A stretch of DNA of 27,602 nucleotides. It comes from Candidatus Elusimicrobium euhamitermitis (lineage in GTDB: Bacteria > Elusimicrobiota > Elusimicrobia > Elusimicrobiales > Elusimicrobiaceae). The stretch spans positions 1-27,602 of the forward strand of contig JAIRUU010000099.1 of the NCBI GenBank assembly GCA_031254225.1. The letters are read 5' to 3'. The notes below the pieces were generated by a model. It worked only from the letters and a program-made list of their open reading frames with translations, was not told the origin of the DNA and ran no database searches. The translations under genes and the position numbers were made by a program. Below are positions 7,672 through 14,562 of the stretch, piece after piece (the stretch's first letter is position 1; the number at the start of each line of letters is the position of its first letter).

Positions 7672-7800
7672 CAGGCGCAGATTTAGAGTTTCAGAAATAA
7701 TACAATAGAAAATAAAACCGGAAATACTGCCGTGGAATATAAAGAGTAATTTGAAAAAATAAGACAAGGTAAGCCGGTAATAGATATTTGTCACGACTGA
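7672..7800 (+). pseudogene. Possible decayed reading-frame remnant
   Basis: One frame gives a protein-like stretch interrupted by two stops: a segment ending KTGNTAVEYKE, a TAA, then FEKIRQGKPVIDICHD and TGA at 7798. The amino-acid make-up looks coding, but it is short and has no start or ribosome-binding site. It may be the tail of a gene lost from the AT-rich islet, or it may be chance. The family is not recognised. Confidence 0.2.
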
Positions 7801-7807
7801 GTATAAA

Positions 7808-7842
7808 AAGAAAGGGGCCTTTTTCAAGGCCCCCTTTTTTAT
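7808..7842 (-). terminator. Rho-independent terminator (probably bidirectional)
   Basis: Stem aaaggggcctt (7811-7821) / aaggcccccttt (7826-7837, one extra C) with T-rich tails on both strands. It lies 7 bases beyond the stop of the small secreted protein and could also stop read-through from the Fic islet. It closely resembles the terminator at 8171-8202. Confidence 0.8.
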
Positions 7843-7848
7843 TTCTGT

Positions 7849-8064
7849 TTATTTGGTTTCTGAAGTCGTTGTGGTTTCAGATTTTTTGCCTTTTTTATGT
7901 TTCTTGTGCTGCTTGCTTTCTTTGGCAGGTTTGTCGGCTTTAGGAGCCGGCGTTGAGGCTACGGGCTGGGCCGGAGCAGGAGCAGGGGCCGGTGTGGCGG
8001 TCTGCGCGCTGGCAAGAACGGCGAAGCAGAAAATTACGGACATCATTATTGCAAGTTTCTTCAT
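7849..8064 (-). CDS. Small secreted Ala/Pro- and Lys-rich protein
   Basis: About 71 residues. A signal peptide, MKKLAIMMSVIFCFAVLASA, is probably cut before Q21. Next comes an Ala/Pro-rich linker (about 22-44), then a basic KQHKKHKKGKK tract and a Ser/Thr/Glu tail. The start at 8064 is chosen because AGGGAG lies just upstream and the signal peptide begins there. The frame continues upstream to 8124 without support. The mature part is low complexity and reminiscent in composition of acid-shock-type periplasmic proteins, but no family can be assigned. Its signal peptide is nearly the same as that of the neighbouring gene at 8206. It has its own terminator and appears monocistronic. Confidence 0.75.
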   Translation of the reverse strand: MKKLAIMMSVIFCFAVLASAQTATPAPAPAPAQPVASTPAPKADKPAKESKQHKKHKKGKKSETTTTSETK

Positions 8065-8170
8065 ACTATTCTCCCTTACTTTATATACGTCATATGCAGG
8101 GCTAAAATCTAGCCCGCTGGACATATAACGCGCGCATATATATTTTTATTGCGTATTATTTTTTAGCAAT

Positions 8171-8205
8171 AAAAAAAGGGCCTTTTGCAAGGCCCCTTTT
8201 TTATT
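8171..8205 (-). terminator. Rho-independent terminator
   Basis: Stem aaagggcc / ggcccc(ttt) around ttttgcaa, with A/T-rich tails on both sides, next to the stop codon of the 8206 gene. The stem is nearly the same as the terminator at 7808. Confidence 0.75.
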
Positions 8206-8442
8206 TTATCTGCCGAAGTTTTTATTTTTGTAAAACCCCGGGCCGCCTTTCCGGCACTTTTTGAAGTCCCTGAAGTTTTTCCTGTCGCCGGATTTTCCGG
8301 ATCTAAAAGACCTGTCTGATTTATATGCCCTGCCGGAAAAACCGTATTTTGCCGGAGACGACGTGTGAGACCAGTTGCCCTGCGCGTTGGCAAACGCCGC
8401 CAGGCAGAAAACCATTGATGCCGCTATTGCAAGTTTTTTCAT
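8206..8442 (-). CDS. Small secreted cationic Gly/Arg/Lys-rich protein
   Basis: A 78-residue protein with signal peptide MKKLAIAASMVFCLAAFANA, probably cut before Q21. The mature part of about 58 residues is strongly basic, rich in Gly, Ser and aromatics (YGFSGRAY, SFRSGK, NFRDFKK, GPGFYKNKNFGR), with one Cys. GGAGG lies 6 bases before the ATG. Its signal peptide shares MKKLAI, FC and the A-x-A-Q cleavage region with the 7849 protein, and both genes end in near-identical terminators, so they look like a duplicated cassette with replaced mature parts. The function is unknown; a small envelope-associated or nucleic-acid-binding protein is possible but is a guess. Confidence 0.75.
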   Translation of the reverse strand: MKKLAIAASMVFCLAAFANAQGNWSHTSSPAKYGFSGRAYKSDRSFRSGKSGDRKNFRDFKKCRKGGPGFYKNKNFGR

Positions 8443-8531
8443 ATTATCCTCCGTTTTTTTGTGCGCACGTTAATACAACGCGCGGTCAAAAACTTTATTG
8501 CGGCGGGCCGCGCAAAATAATAAACTTTATG

Positions 8532-8537
8532 TATAAT
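8532..8537 (+). promoter_or_regulatory. Probable -10 box of the lipoprotein gene
   Basis: A perfect TATAAT located 39 bases before the ATG at 8576. No convincing -35 hexamer is seen at the expected spacing. The 133-base region is shared with the divergent gene at 8206. Confidence 0.4.
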
Positions 8538-8575
8538 AGTTTATGTACCGCGTTAATAACTTATTCGGAGATATT

Positions 8576-9553
8576 ATGAAAAATATAAAAGTAATATCGT
8601 TAATATTTTTAGGTTTATTTTCAGCCGGCTGCAACAGCGTAAGCGAGCCGTCGGTGGCCTCGCAGGTTTTCAAAATTTTGACGGCGCAGAGCGCGCAGGT
8701 AACGAGGGACACCTCTGTTTCAATCTCTTCCGTTGACGCGACAACGACCGGCGTCGGCGGCATAACCGTTGACGGCGTTTACACGCCGGCCCTTACCGGC
8801 GCGGACGTTACTTTTACGCAGGGCGGCAGCGTGACTTTCAGCGCGTCTGATACGGCTTTGGACAAAGGCTCTTATTTTCTTCTTACCCAGACCGACGGCA
8901 GCGCAGCGGGTTTTACTACCACAAACCAGCTTGCCGTGGGCGGCGCAAAAAACAATTTGAAATACGGCGATTTTGGTTATTGGATGGAAACTACTACGCA
9001 GACCGGCACAAACGCCAATTATTATCACTGGGCGCCGTTTATTATTTTTGACTCTGCCGGCGCGTCCGCTAATATTCCGACGAACGATTCTAATAATTAC
9101 GCCTATTCCGGCCGCGTGCTCGGCGGGCTTGATTTGTATGATGTTAACAATAAATTTGTTGAAACGGATACGGTTAGCGGCAATATCACGCTTAACGCCA
9201 ATTTCTTCAACAATACTTCAAGCGGCAGTATGAGTTTTAACGTAAACAATACGCCGTGGTATAACGGCACTATTACAAGCACCGGCGGCGCGCAGACGGA
9301 CGGTTCCTTTACAGGTACTCTGACTTTGGACGGCGCCAGTTATAACAACAACGGTAAATACGCTTTGACAAGCGGCGCCGGCGGCGGATACGTGGCGACT
9401 TTCGGCGGCCAGTTTTTAGGCGTTGACGGCCAGATACCGGCGGAGGCCGCGGGGCTTTTCAGCATTATCAGCAATAAAGGCGCTGCGACATCAACGGTCA
9501 ATAACGCCGGCTACAGGCCGGAAGTTTACGGTTCTTTCGGCGTAAAAAGATAG
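8576..9553 (+). CDS. Surface/periplasmic lipoprotein with TbpB-like beta-barrel motif
   Basis: About 325 residues. The start at 8576 gives a clear lipoprotein signal, MKNIKVISLIFLGLFSAGC, with the lipidated cysteine at C19 and GGAG upstream; an earlier ATG at 8543 adds an unlikely leader. After a Ser/Thr linker the protein is beta-rich with many Gly, Asn and Thr repeats. The C-terminal third (alternating strands, then FGGQFLG, IPAEAAGLF and terminal GSFGVKR) resembles the C-terminal barrel of transferrin-binding protein B, factor-H-binding and Slam-dependent lipoproteins. By analogy it may be surface exposed and bind a ligand, but the ligand is unknown and the match is motif-level. A strong terminator follows, so it is monocistronic. 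Confidence 0.75.
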   Translation: MKNIKVISLIFLGLFSAGCNSVSEPSVASQVFKILTAQSAQVTRDTSVSISSVDATTTGVGGITVDGVYTPALTGADVTFTQGGSVTFSASDTALDKGSYFLLTQTDGSAAGFTTTNQLAVGGAKNNLKYGDFGYWMETTTQTGTNANYYHWAPFIIFDSAGASANIPTNDSNNYAYSGRVLGGLDLYDVNNKFVETDTVSGNITLNANFFNNTSSGSMSFNVNNTPWYNGTITSTGGAQTDGSFTGTLTLDGASYNNNGKYALTSGAGGGYVATFGGQFLGVDGQIPAEAAGLFSIISNKGAATSTVNNAGYRPEVYGSFGVKR

Positions 9554-9564
9554 AAAAAATTTAA

Positions 9565-9597
9565 TAAAAAAGGCGCCCAGACTGGGCGCCTTTTTTA
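9565..9597 (+). terminator. Rho-independent terminator after the lipoprotein gene
   Basis: Stem aggcgcccag / ctgggcgcct with a short loop, followed by a T-run (9590-9596). The A-run on the left makes it potentially bidirectional. The purB -10 box starts 4 bases further on. Confidence 0.9.
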
Positions 9598-9600
9598 TTG

Positions 9601-9606
9601 TATAAT
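9601..9606 (+). promoter_or_regulatory. -10 box of purB, almost on the start codon
   Basis: A perfect TATAAT that ends 9 bases before the purB ATG. The expected start of transcription, about 9613, leaves a leader of only about 3 bases. No -35 hexamer is evident because the terminator stem occupies that position. Confidence 0.4.
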
Positions 9607-9615
9607 ACCAAAGGT

Positions 9616-11013
9616 ATGTCCGAAATATTTATAAGCCCTCTTGACGGCCGCTATTACAATAAACTCAAAAATCTTCCGCAGACTATGGGGGAGGATGCGC
9701 TTACCCAAAACCGCGTTAAAGTTGAGATAGAATATTTTAAGGCTTTGTCCGCGCCGGGCCTGAAAAATTTCAAAAAACTTACCGCAAAAGAAATGCAGAT
9801 TTTAGACGGCGTTTTGCCTCTTTCGGAAAAAGATTTCCAAATAATAAAAGACATAGAATTTAAAGGCTATAAAAATATAAAAGCGACTAACCACGACGTA
9901 AAAGCCGTGGAATATTTTTTGAAAGACAAGCTTGCCGGCGCGCTGCCGGACGCAAGACTTGAGTGGTTCCATTTCGGTCTTACGTCTGAGGATATTAACA
10001 GCATTTCTTATGCGCTTATGCTGCGGGACGGGCTGGAAAACTGCCTGCTGCCGGAGCTTAAAAATATAAGAAATATTTTGGACGCCGCGTCCAAAAAATA
10101 CGCCGGTGCGGTTATGCTCGCGCGCACGCACGGCCAGCCCGCCGTGCCCACTACGTTCGGCAAAGAGTTCCGCGTTTTTGAATACCGTTTGAGACGGCAG
10201 CTTGAGCAGCTGGGCAGAACGGAAATTTCATGCAAGCTGGGCGGCGCGGTGGGCAACTTTAACGCGCACGCGGCTGCTTTCCCGCAAATTGACTGGCAGA
10301 AATTCGCGCAGAAATTTATAGACTCGTTTAATAAAAACCGCAAAATAAAAATATTTTTGAACGAGGTTTCCACTCAGATTGACCCCCACGACACTTACGC
10401 CGAACTTTTTGACAACCTGCGCCGCGCAAACGTAATTCTGCTTGATTTCAGCCAGGACGTCTGGCGGTATATCAGCGACGATATGATTAAGCAGCGGGCG
10501 GTTGAGGGAGAGGTCGGCTCGTCAACAATGCCGCAGAAAGTTAATCCCATTGATTTTGAAAACGCGGAGGGCAATATCGGCCTCGCAAACGCGCTCTTCG
10601 GGTTTTTCTCGTCTAAACTTCCGGTGTCGCGGCTGCAGAGGGATTTGTCGGACTCCACGGCGTGTCGCAATTTCGCGTCCGCCTTCGGCTACTGCATGAC
10701 GGCGTACGCCGCGCTGTTAAAAGGCCTGTCTAAAATTGAAGTCAATAAAGAAAAATGCGCCGCAATGCTTAACGCGCACCCCGAAGTTCTGGCCGAAGGG
10801 CTGCAGACGATTTTGCGCGCGGAAAACGTTAAAAATCCTTATGAAAAACTTAAATCTTTAACGCGCGGCAAAAAGATTGACGCCGCGGCCGTAAAAAATT
10901 TTATAGAAGATTTGGACGTGTCCTCAGAAGTAAAAAATAAACTAAAAAAACTTACGGTCACTAATTATCTGGGCATAGCGGAGTTTCTGGCCAAAGGCAA
11001 AGGAAAATTATGA
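9616..11013 (+). CDS. purB: Adenylosuccinate lyase
   Basis: This 465-residue protein of the E. coli PurB subtype starts with the diagnostic SPLDGRY and has the family signature GSSTMPQKVNP (residues 301-311), whose loop serine is catalytic. It cleaves SAICAR to AICAR and adenylosuccinate to AMP, each with release of fumarate, in purine synthesis. The start at 9616 places SPLDGRY at residues 7-13, as usual, and excludes 6 upstream codons that fall on the promoter. AAGG lies too close to the ATG to be a normal Shine-Dalgarno sequence. The last 4 bases overlap the purA start (ATGA), implying translational coupling with the next enzyme in AMP synthesis. Confidence 0.96.
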   Translation: MSEIFISPLDGRYYNKLKNLPQTMGEDALTQNRVKVEIEYFKALSAPGLKNFKKLTAKEMQILDGVLPLSEKDFQIIKDIEFKGYKNIKATNHDVKAVEYFLKDKLAGALPDARLEWFHFGLTSEDINSISYALMLRDGLENCLLPELKNIRNILDAASKKYAGAVMLARTHGQPAVPTTFGKEFRVFEYRLRRQLEQLGRTEISCKLGGAVGNFNAHAAAFPQIDWQKFAQKFIDSFNKNRKIKIFLNEVSTQIDPHDTYAELFDNLRRANVILLDFSQDVWRYISDDMIKQRAVEGEVGSSTMPQKVNPIDFENAEGNIGLANALFGFFSSKLPVSRLQRDLSDSTACRNFASAFGYCMTAYAALLKGLSKIEVNKEKCAAMLNAHPEVLAEGLQTILRAENVKNPYEKLKSLTRGKKIDAAAVKNFIEDLDVSSEVKNKLKKLTVTNYLGIAEFLAKGKGKL

Positions 11014-12026
11014 TAGACATAGTGAGCGGCGGCCAGGCAGGGGACGAAGGCAAAGGCAAAATTTCCGCCTGGCTTTCTTACAAAGGCAAATATTCCTACT
11101 GCGTGCGCGTTGGCGGCCCGAACGCGGGGCACACCGTAATTTTTAACAGCAAAAAATATACTTTAAAAAATATCCCGTCCGGTTTTTTAAACCCGAATAC
11201 CAAACTGGTTTTGGGCCCGGGCGCGTACACAAAACTTGAGTGGTTTTTGACCGAAGTTGAAGTTACCGGCGTTAAGGACAGAATTATAGTTGACCCTTAC
11301 GCCGTTTTGATTAACGACGAGCAGACGCGGGCGGAAAAAGAAAACGCCCATTTCATGCAGGCCATAGGCAGCGTGGGCACCGGTCTAGGCCAGGCTATAA
11401 GGGACCGCATTGAAAGACGCGAAATCACTTTTGCAAAGGACGAGCCTAAGCTTAAAGAATTCATCAAAGAAACGCCGGAACTTTTAAACAAAGCGCTTGT
11501 CAAAAACGAGGATATTTTGCTTGAAGGCACGCAGGGCATAAAGCTGTCCCTGCTGCACGGGGAATACCCGTTTGTAACTTCGCGCGACACTACGGCGTGC
11601 ACGTTTTTGGCCGAGGCCGGCCTGGGCCCCAAAGCCGTGCGGGACGTTTATGTTATTTTCAAACCCTATGTCAGCCGCGTCGGGCCGGGCCCGCTGAAAG
11701 GGGAGATAACCGAGCAGGAAGATTTGGAAGTTTACCACACAAAAGGCGGGGAAATAGGCAGCGTAAGCAAACGCCTGCGCCGCATAGGGGATTTTGAGCC
11801 GTATTTTGCCAAACGCGCCGTGGCGATAAACAACGCCACAAAAATAGCCATAACGCATATAGATATGTTTAAAGGCAACGACAATATAAAAAGTTACAAA
11901 GATTTCACGCCGGAAGCCAAAAAGTTTATAGAAAATTTAAACGACATGATGAAAAACATCTACCCGTTCCCGAAAGTGGATTTAGTGTCTTTCGGCGCGG
12001 AGCTGGAAGACGTAATCAGATTATAA
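11010..12026 (+). CDS. purA: Adenylosuccinate synthetase, short archaeal-type
   Basis: A 338-residue PurA joins IMP and aspartate with GTP to give adenylosuccinate. The P-loop is GGQAGDEGKGK (residues 7-17) with the catalytic D12, followed by NAGHT with H41; IPSG, EGTQG and TSRDTTA complete the IMP and GTP sites. At 338 residues it is about 90 shorter than ordinary bacterial PurA (about 430) and matches the length and motif wording (EGTQG, TSRDTTA) of archaeal enzymes. It overlaps purB by 4 bases, so the two steps IMP to AMP are made from one message. A strong terminator follows. The core motifs are intact, so it should be active. Archaeal-type origin is an inference from length and motifs. 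Confidence 0.93.
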   Translation: MIDIVSGGQAGDEGKGKISAWLSYKGKYSYCVRVGGPNAGHTVIFNSKKYTLKNIPSGFLNPNTKLVLGPGAYTKLEWFLTEVEVTGVKDRIIVDPYAVLINDEQTRAEKENAHFMQAIGSVGTGLGQAIRDRIERREITFAKDEPKLKEFIKETPELLNKALVKNEDILLEGTQGIKLSLLHGEYPFVTSRDTTACTFLAEAGLGPKAVRDVYVIFKPYVSRVGPGPLKGEITEQEDLEVYHTKGGEIGSVSKRLRRIGDFEPYFAKRAVAINNATKIAITHIDMFKGNDNIKSYKDFTPEAKKFIENLNDMMKNIYPFPKVDLVSFGAELEDVIRL

Positions 12027-12065
12027 TCCGCCCCAAAATATCAAATATGTAATAGACTTCAGATT

Positions 12066-12103
12066 AAAAGAGCCGCGCGTTTTTTTGCGCGGCTCTTTTA
12101 GTT
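12066..12103 (+). terminator. Rho-independent terminator after purA
   Basis: A perfect 13-base stem, aaaagagccgcgc (12066-12078) / gcgcggctctttt (12087-12099), loop of 8 bases, followed by a short T/A tail. Confidence 0.9.
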
Positions 12104-12182
12104 CCCGCTTACAAAAAATAACAGTAAACAATTACACGGAATAACGGATTATAATTGTAAAAACTCTATCTTGACTATTTTC

Positions 12183-12211
12183 TTGCCTATATGCGACATA
12201 TCGCTTATAAT
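12183..12211 (+). promoter_or_regulatory. Sigma70-type promoter of the second prepilin
   Basis: TTGCCT (12183-12188), a 17-base spacer and a perfect TATAAT (12206-12211). Transcription should start about 12218, giving a leader of some 24 bases with AAAGGA at 12231-12236. Confidence 0.65.
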
Positions 12212-12241
12212 TTACTTGTATTTTAAATATAAAGGATTGTT

Positions 12242-12748
12242 ATGAAAAAAGGGTTTACTCTTATAGAGCTGCTGGTTGTCGTTCTTATAATAGGCATTTT
12301 GGCGGCCGTCGCTTTGCCGCAATATCAAAAAGCCGTTCTCAGAAGCCGGCTGTCGGAATCCCTGATTCTCGCAAAAGCGATTAAAGAAGCGCAGGACAGA
12401 TATTTTTTGACAACCGGCCAATATACAATAAATATAGACGATTTGGATATCGGCATGACTTATAATAACTGCGCCGCGACAGCCGGGTCAGACCGCAACA
12501 CTTATTATTGCGCAAATGATAAAAGCTTCATGCTTCGCGGGAGCGGGGGCAGCGGTTCCCCTTCTTCGGTTTATGTTAACACGACAAAGGATGCCGGCAT
12601 GGAATACGCATATGCAAATTCAGACCGTCCAAATCTGCGATTATGCGTCGCGCAGCTTAGCGCGCCGGCTGTCCAACAGGCCTGCATAAGCATGGGAGGG
12701 AAATTATACGCAAGCACCGCTTACGGAAGCTATTACAGTCTGCCTTAA
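12242..12748 (+). CDS. Type IV prepilin-like protein
   Basis: A 168-residue prepilin with leader MKKG and mature start FTLIELLVVVLIIGILAAVALPQYQKAV. The prepilin peptidase site is after G4 and Glu is at mature position 5. After the hydrophobic helix, the segment SESLILAKAIKEAQDRY resembles the matching part of the 5358 prepilin, and then the two diverge completely. Four cysteines lie in two pairs (NNC...YYC and LRLC...QQAC), suggesting two disulfides. The gene stands alone with its own promoter and ribosome-binding site. Whether it is a major pilin, a minor pilin or a pseudopilin cannot be decided here. Confidence 0.87.
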   Translation: MKKGFTLIELLVVVLIIGILAAVALPQYQKAVLRSRLSESLILAKAIKEAQDRYFLTTGQYTINIDDLDIGMTYNNCAATAGSDRNTYYCANDKSFMLRGSGGSGSPSSVYVNTTKDAGMEYAYANSDRPNLRLCVAQLSAPAVQQACISMGGKLYASTAYGSYYSLP

Positions 12749-12772
12749 TTCCCGCATTGTTTTAAATTGCTG

Positions 12773-12801
12773 TTGTATTTCTCTGAAATTTTTGTTATTA
12801 T
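12773..12801 (+). promoter_or_regulatory. Candidate promoter of the rpsF operon
   Basis: TTGTAT (12773-12778), a 17-base spacer and TATTAT (12796-12801). It would give a leader of about 125 bases that holds the hairpin at 12864-12897. Confidence 0.5.
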
Positions 12802-12863
12802 AAATATATAGGAAGAAGCAGGCCAGGGCATTATTGAGTGTAAGCCCAAAATTGCTTAGCATG

Positions 12864-12904
12864 CTCCGAGCGGTGAATACAAGTCACCTCTCCGGAGTTT
12901 TTTT
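12864..12904 (+). promoter_or_regulatory. Structured rpsF leader hairpin with T-run (S6:S18 motif or attenuator)
   Basis: ctccg (12864-12868) pairs with cggag (12893-12897), and ggtga (12872-12876) pairs with tcacc (12884-12888). They are separated by an asymmetric internal loop that holds unpaired C-rich bases. A run of seven T follows, 30 bases before the rpsF ATG. Two readings fit: the mRNA motif bound by the S6:S18 complex, known in front of rpsF in many bacteria, or a transcription attenuator. Upstream repeats such as taagc/gctta (12841-12859) could form an alternative pairing. Confidence 0.5.
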
Positions 12905-12935
12905 ATCCTGTCAATTATAAAAAGAAGAAAGGATT

Positions 12936-13256
12936 ATGAGAACTTACGAAACAGTAACTATAGTCAAACCACAGCTCTCCGACGGCGAAGTTGTTGAGCT
13001 TTTAAATACCGTTAAGGATTTTATAACCAAGGCGGGCGGCGAAATTGTATCTGAGGAAAAACTTGGCAGACGCAAATTTTCGCATGAAATCCACCATATC
13101 CGCGACGGTTTTTACGTTTACCTTAAATTCCGCGCCGAGCCGGCGTTTATCAAAAACTGGGACGAAATGGCCAAACTTAACGAAAGCATACTGCGCTCCA
13201 TCGTAATGCTTTCCATTGAAGTAAAAGCCAAACCAGCCGCCCCTGCCGCAAAATAG
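12936..13256 (+). CDS. rpsF: 30S ribosomal protein S6
   Basis: A 106-residue S6 with the family start MRTYETVTIVKPQLSD and the strand-forming HEIHHIRDGFYVYLKFRAEPAFIKNWDEMAKLNESILRSIVML. S6 binds S18 and helix 22 of 16S rRNA in the platform of the small subunit. AAAGGA lies 7 bases upstream of the ATG. It is the first gene of the conserved rpsF-ssb-rpsR-rplI operon. It ends with a short Ala/Pro/Lys tail. Expression is probably autoregulated by S6:S18 through the leader hairpin just upstream. Confidence 0.97.
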   Translation: MRTYETVTIVKPQLSDGEVVELLNTVKDFITKAGGEIVSEEKLGRRKFSHEIHHIRDGFYVYLKFRAEPAFIKNWDEMAKLNESILRSIVMLSIEVKAKPAAPAAK

Positions 13257-13265
13257 GGAACTTTT

Positions 13266-13706
13266 ATGCCAGCCCAAATAAGATTACCGGAAGTTAATAT
13301 GGTTGTTTTAAGCGGCAGACTCACGCGGGACGCGTTTAACGCTCTCACGCAGAAAGGCCAGGCTTACAGCAAGTTTGACATAGCCGTTAACCGCAGGTAC
13401 ATGGACGCAGGCGGCAACTGGCAGGACGAAGTGGCCTTTGTTCCGGTATCTCTGTGGGGGCCGGCTGCGGAACGGGCTAAAGACAGGCTTAAAAAAGGCG
13501 TGCCGGTTTTGGTTGAAGGCCGTCTTGTGCTTAACGAATATACCGGCAAAGACGGTACTCCGCAAAAACAGCTTGTCGTAAATACCCGCCGCGTTCAGAT
13601 TTTGCAGTCAATGTACGACGGCGCGCAGTCCGCGCCCGCGGATAACGGTTCGCAAACCAATAACAACGACGGCGAGCCGGCAGTTGACGACGACGTACCG
13701 TTTTAA
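13266..13706 (+). CDS. ssb: Single-stranded DNA-binding protein
   Basis: A 146-residue SSB. The OB-fold occupies about residues 10-115 (NMVVLSGRLTRDA, YSKFDIAVNRR, FVPVSLWGPAAERAKDRLKKGVPVLVEGRL). A Gln/Asn/Ala-rich flexible linker follows, then the acidic tip DDDVPF, which recruits replication and repair partners. It coats single-stranded DNA as a tetramer. AGGGAAC precedes the ATG at 13266 and the gene begins 9 bases after rpsF. A second methionine at residue 12 is possible but has no ribosome-binding site. Its place between rpsF and rpsR is the common bacterial arrangement. Confidence 0.96.
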   Translation: MPAQIRLPEVNMVVLSGRLTRDAFNALTQKGQAYSKFDIAVNRRYMDAGGNWQDEVAFVPVSLWGPAAERAKDRLKKGVPVLVEGRLVLNEYTGKDGTPQKQLVVNTRRVQILQSMYDGAQSAPADNGSQTNNNDGEPAVDDDVPF

Positions 13707-13717
13707 GAGGATAAAAA

Positions 13718-14044
13718 ATGTCAGAAATTAACACTGAAAAAACAGAAACAGCAGCAACCGCCGCGCCAGCCGCGGACGGAGCCAGAACGGAAAAAGCGCC
13801 AAGAGCTCCTTTTGGCAAAAAACGCTTTGAGAGCAGGAGAAAAGTCTGCAAACTATGCGCTGATAAAATGGAGTATGTTGATTATAAAAACTTCCAGTTT
13901 ATCAAGACGTTTACCATGGAGAGCGGCAAAATACTCTCCCGCCGCATAACCGGCACCTGCGCCAAGCACCAGCGTCAGATAGCCACGGCTATCAAGAAAG
14001 ACAGAAATCTGGCTATTTTGCCGTATTCTCTGCCGAAAAAATAA
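13718..14044 (+). CDS. rpsR: 30S ribosomal protein S18
   Basis: A 108-residue protein whose C-terminal 75 residues are S18: RRKVCKLCADKMEYVDYKNFQFIKTFTMESGKILSRRITGTCAKHQR. The paired Cys-x2-Cys and a third Cys near GTC recall the zinc-ribbon (C+) form of S18. The first 30 residues are an Ala/Thr/Glu-rich extension, longer than in E. coli. S18 binds with S6 on the 30S platform. GAGGA is placed 7 bases before the ATG, 11 bases after ssb. Confidence 0.97.
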   Translation: MSEINTEKTETAATAAPAADGARTEKAPRAPFGKKRFESRRKVCKLCADKMEYVDYKNFQFIKTFTMESGKILSRRITGTCAKHQRQIATAIKKDRNLAILPYSLPKK

Positions 14045-14090
14045 TTTGGCCCGCCGCAGCGCGAGGTCTAATCCATAAGGAGACAGATTA

Positions 14091-14549
14091 ATGAAAGTCA
14101 TACTCAGAAAAGACGTAAAAAATTTAGGCATAGTCGGGGACATTGTTGAAGTAAAACCCGGGTACGGCAGAAATTTCCTCATTCCGCAGGGACTTGCCGA
14201 AACAGCTACCGAAGGCGCGGTTAAAAACTGGGCTTTGGGCGCGGAAAAAAGAGCCAAAAAAATTGAGGCTGATTTAAAAGACGCCAAAGCCGCCGCAGCC
14301 AAACTTAAAGACGTTGTGCTGTCTTTTAACAAAAGCGTAAACGCCGAAGGCGTGGTATTCGGCTCCGTCAACAAGGCGGACGTTTATAAAGCTCTTAAAG
14401 AAAAAGGCCTTGAAGTGGCCAAAGAAAATATTGAGCTTGACATGCCGGTCAAAAAAATCGGCGAGACCGAAGTCAGCGTTTATTTTAAGCCCACGGTTTC
14501 CGCGGTCATCAAAATTAAAATTGAGCCGGTAGTCGTAGAAACCAAATAA
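14091..14549 (+). CDS. rplI: 50S ribosomal protein L9
   Basis: A 152-residue L9 with the typical N-terminal domain MKVILRKDVKNLGIVGDIV and VKPGYGRNFLIPQGLA, a long helix rich in Lys and Ala (about residues 45-80), and the C-terminal domain. L9 stands at the base of the L1 stalk and stabilises the frame in translation. AAGGAG lies 8 bases upstream. It ends the rpsF operon and is followed by a terminator. Confidence 0.97.
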   Translation: MKVILRKDVKNLGIVGDIVEVKPGYGRNFLIPQGLAETATEGAVKNWALGAEKRAKKIEADLKDAKAAAAKLKDVVLSFNKSVNAEGVVFGSVNKADVYKALKEKGLEVAKENIELDMPVKKIGETEVSVYFKPTVSAVIKIKIEPVVVETK

Positions 14550-14562
14550 AGTTTGTTGTTAA

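Noticed and set aside
7597..7848. Second att site for integration of the Fic islet at tRNA-Val
   Set aside because: No copy of the tRNA-Val 3' end could be found on the right side of the islet.
8163..8393. 76-residue minus-strand ORF overlapping the small cationic protein
   Set aside because: Another frame of the 8206-8442 gene, running into its terminator, with no signal peptide or ribosome-binding site.
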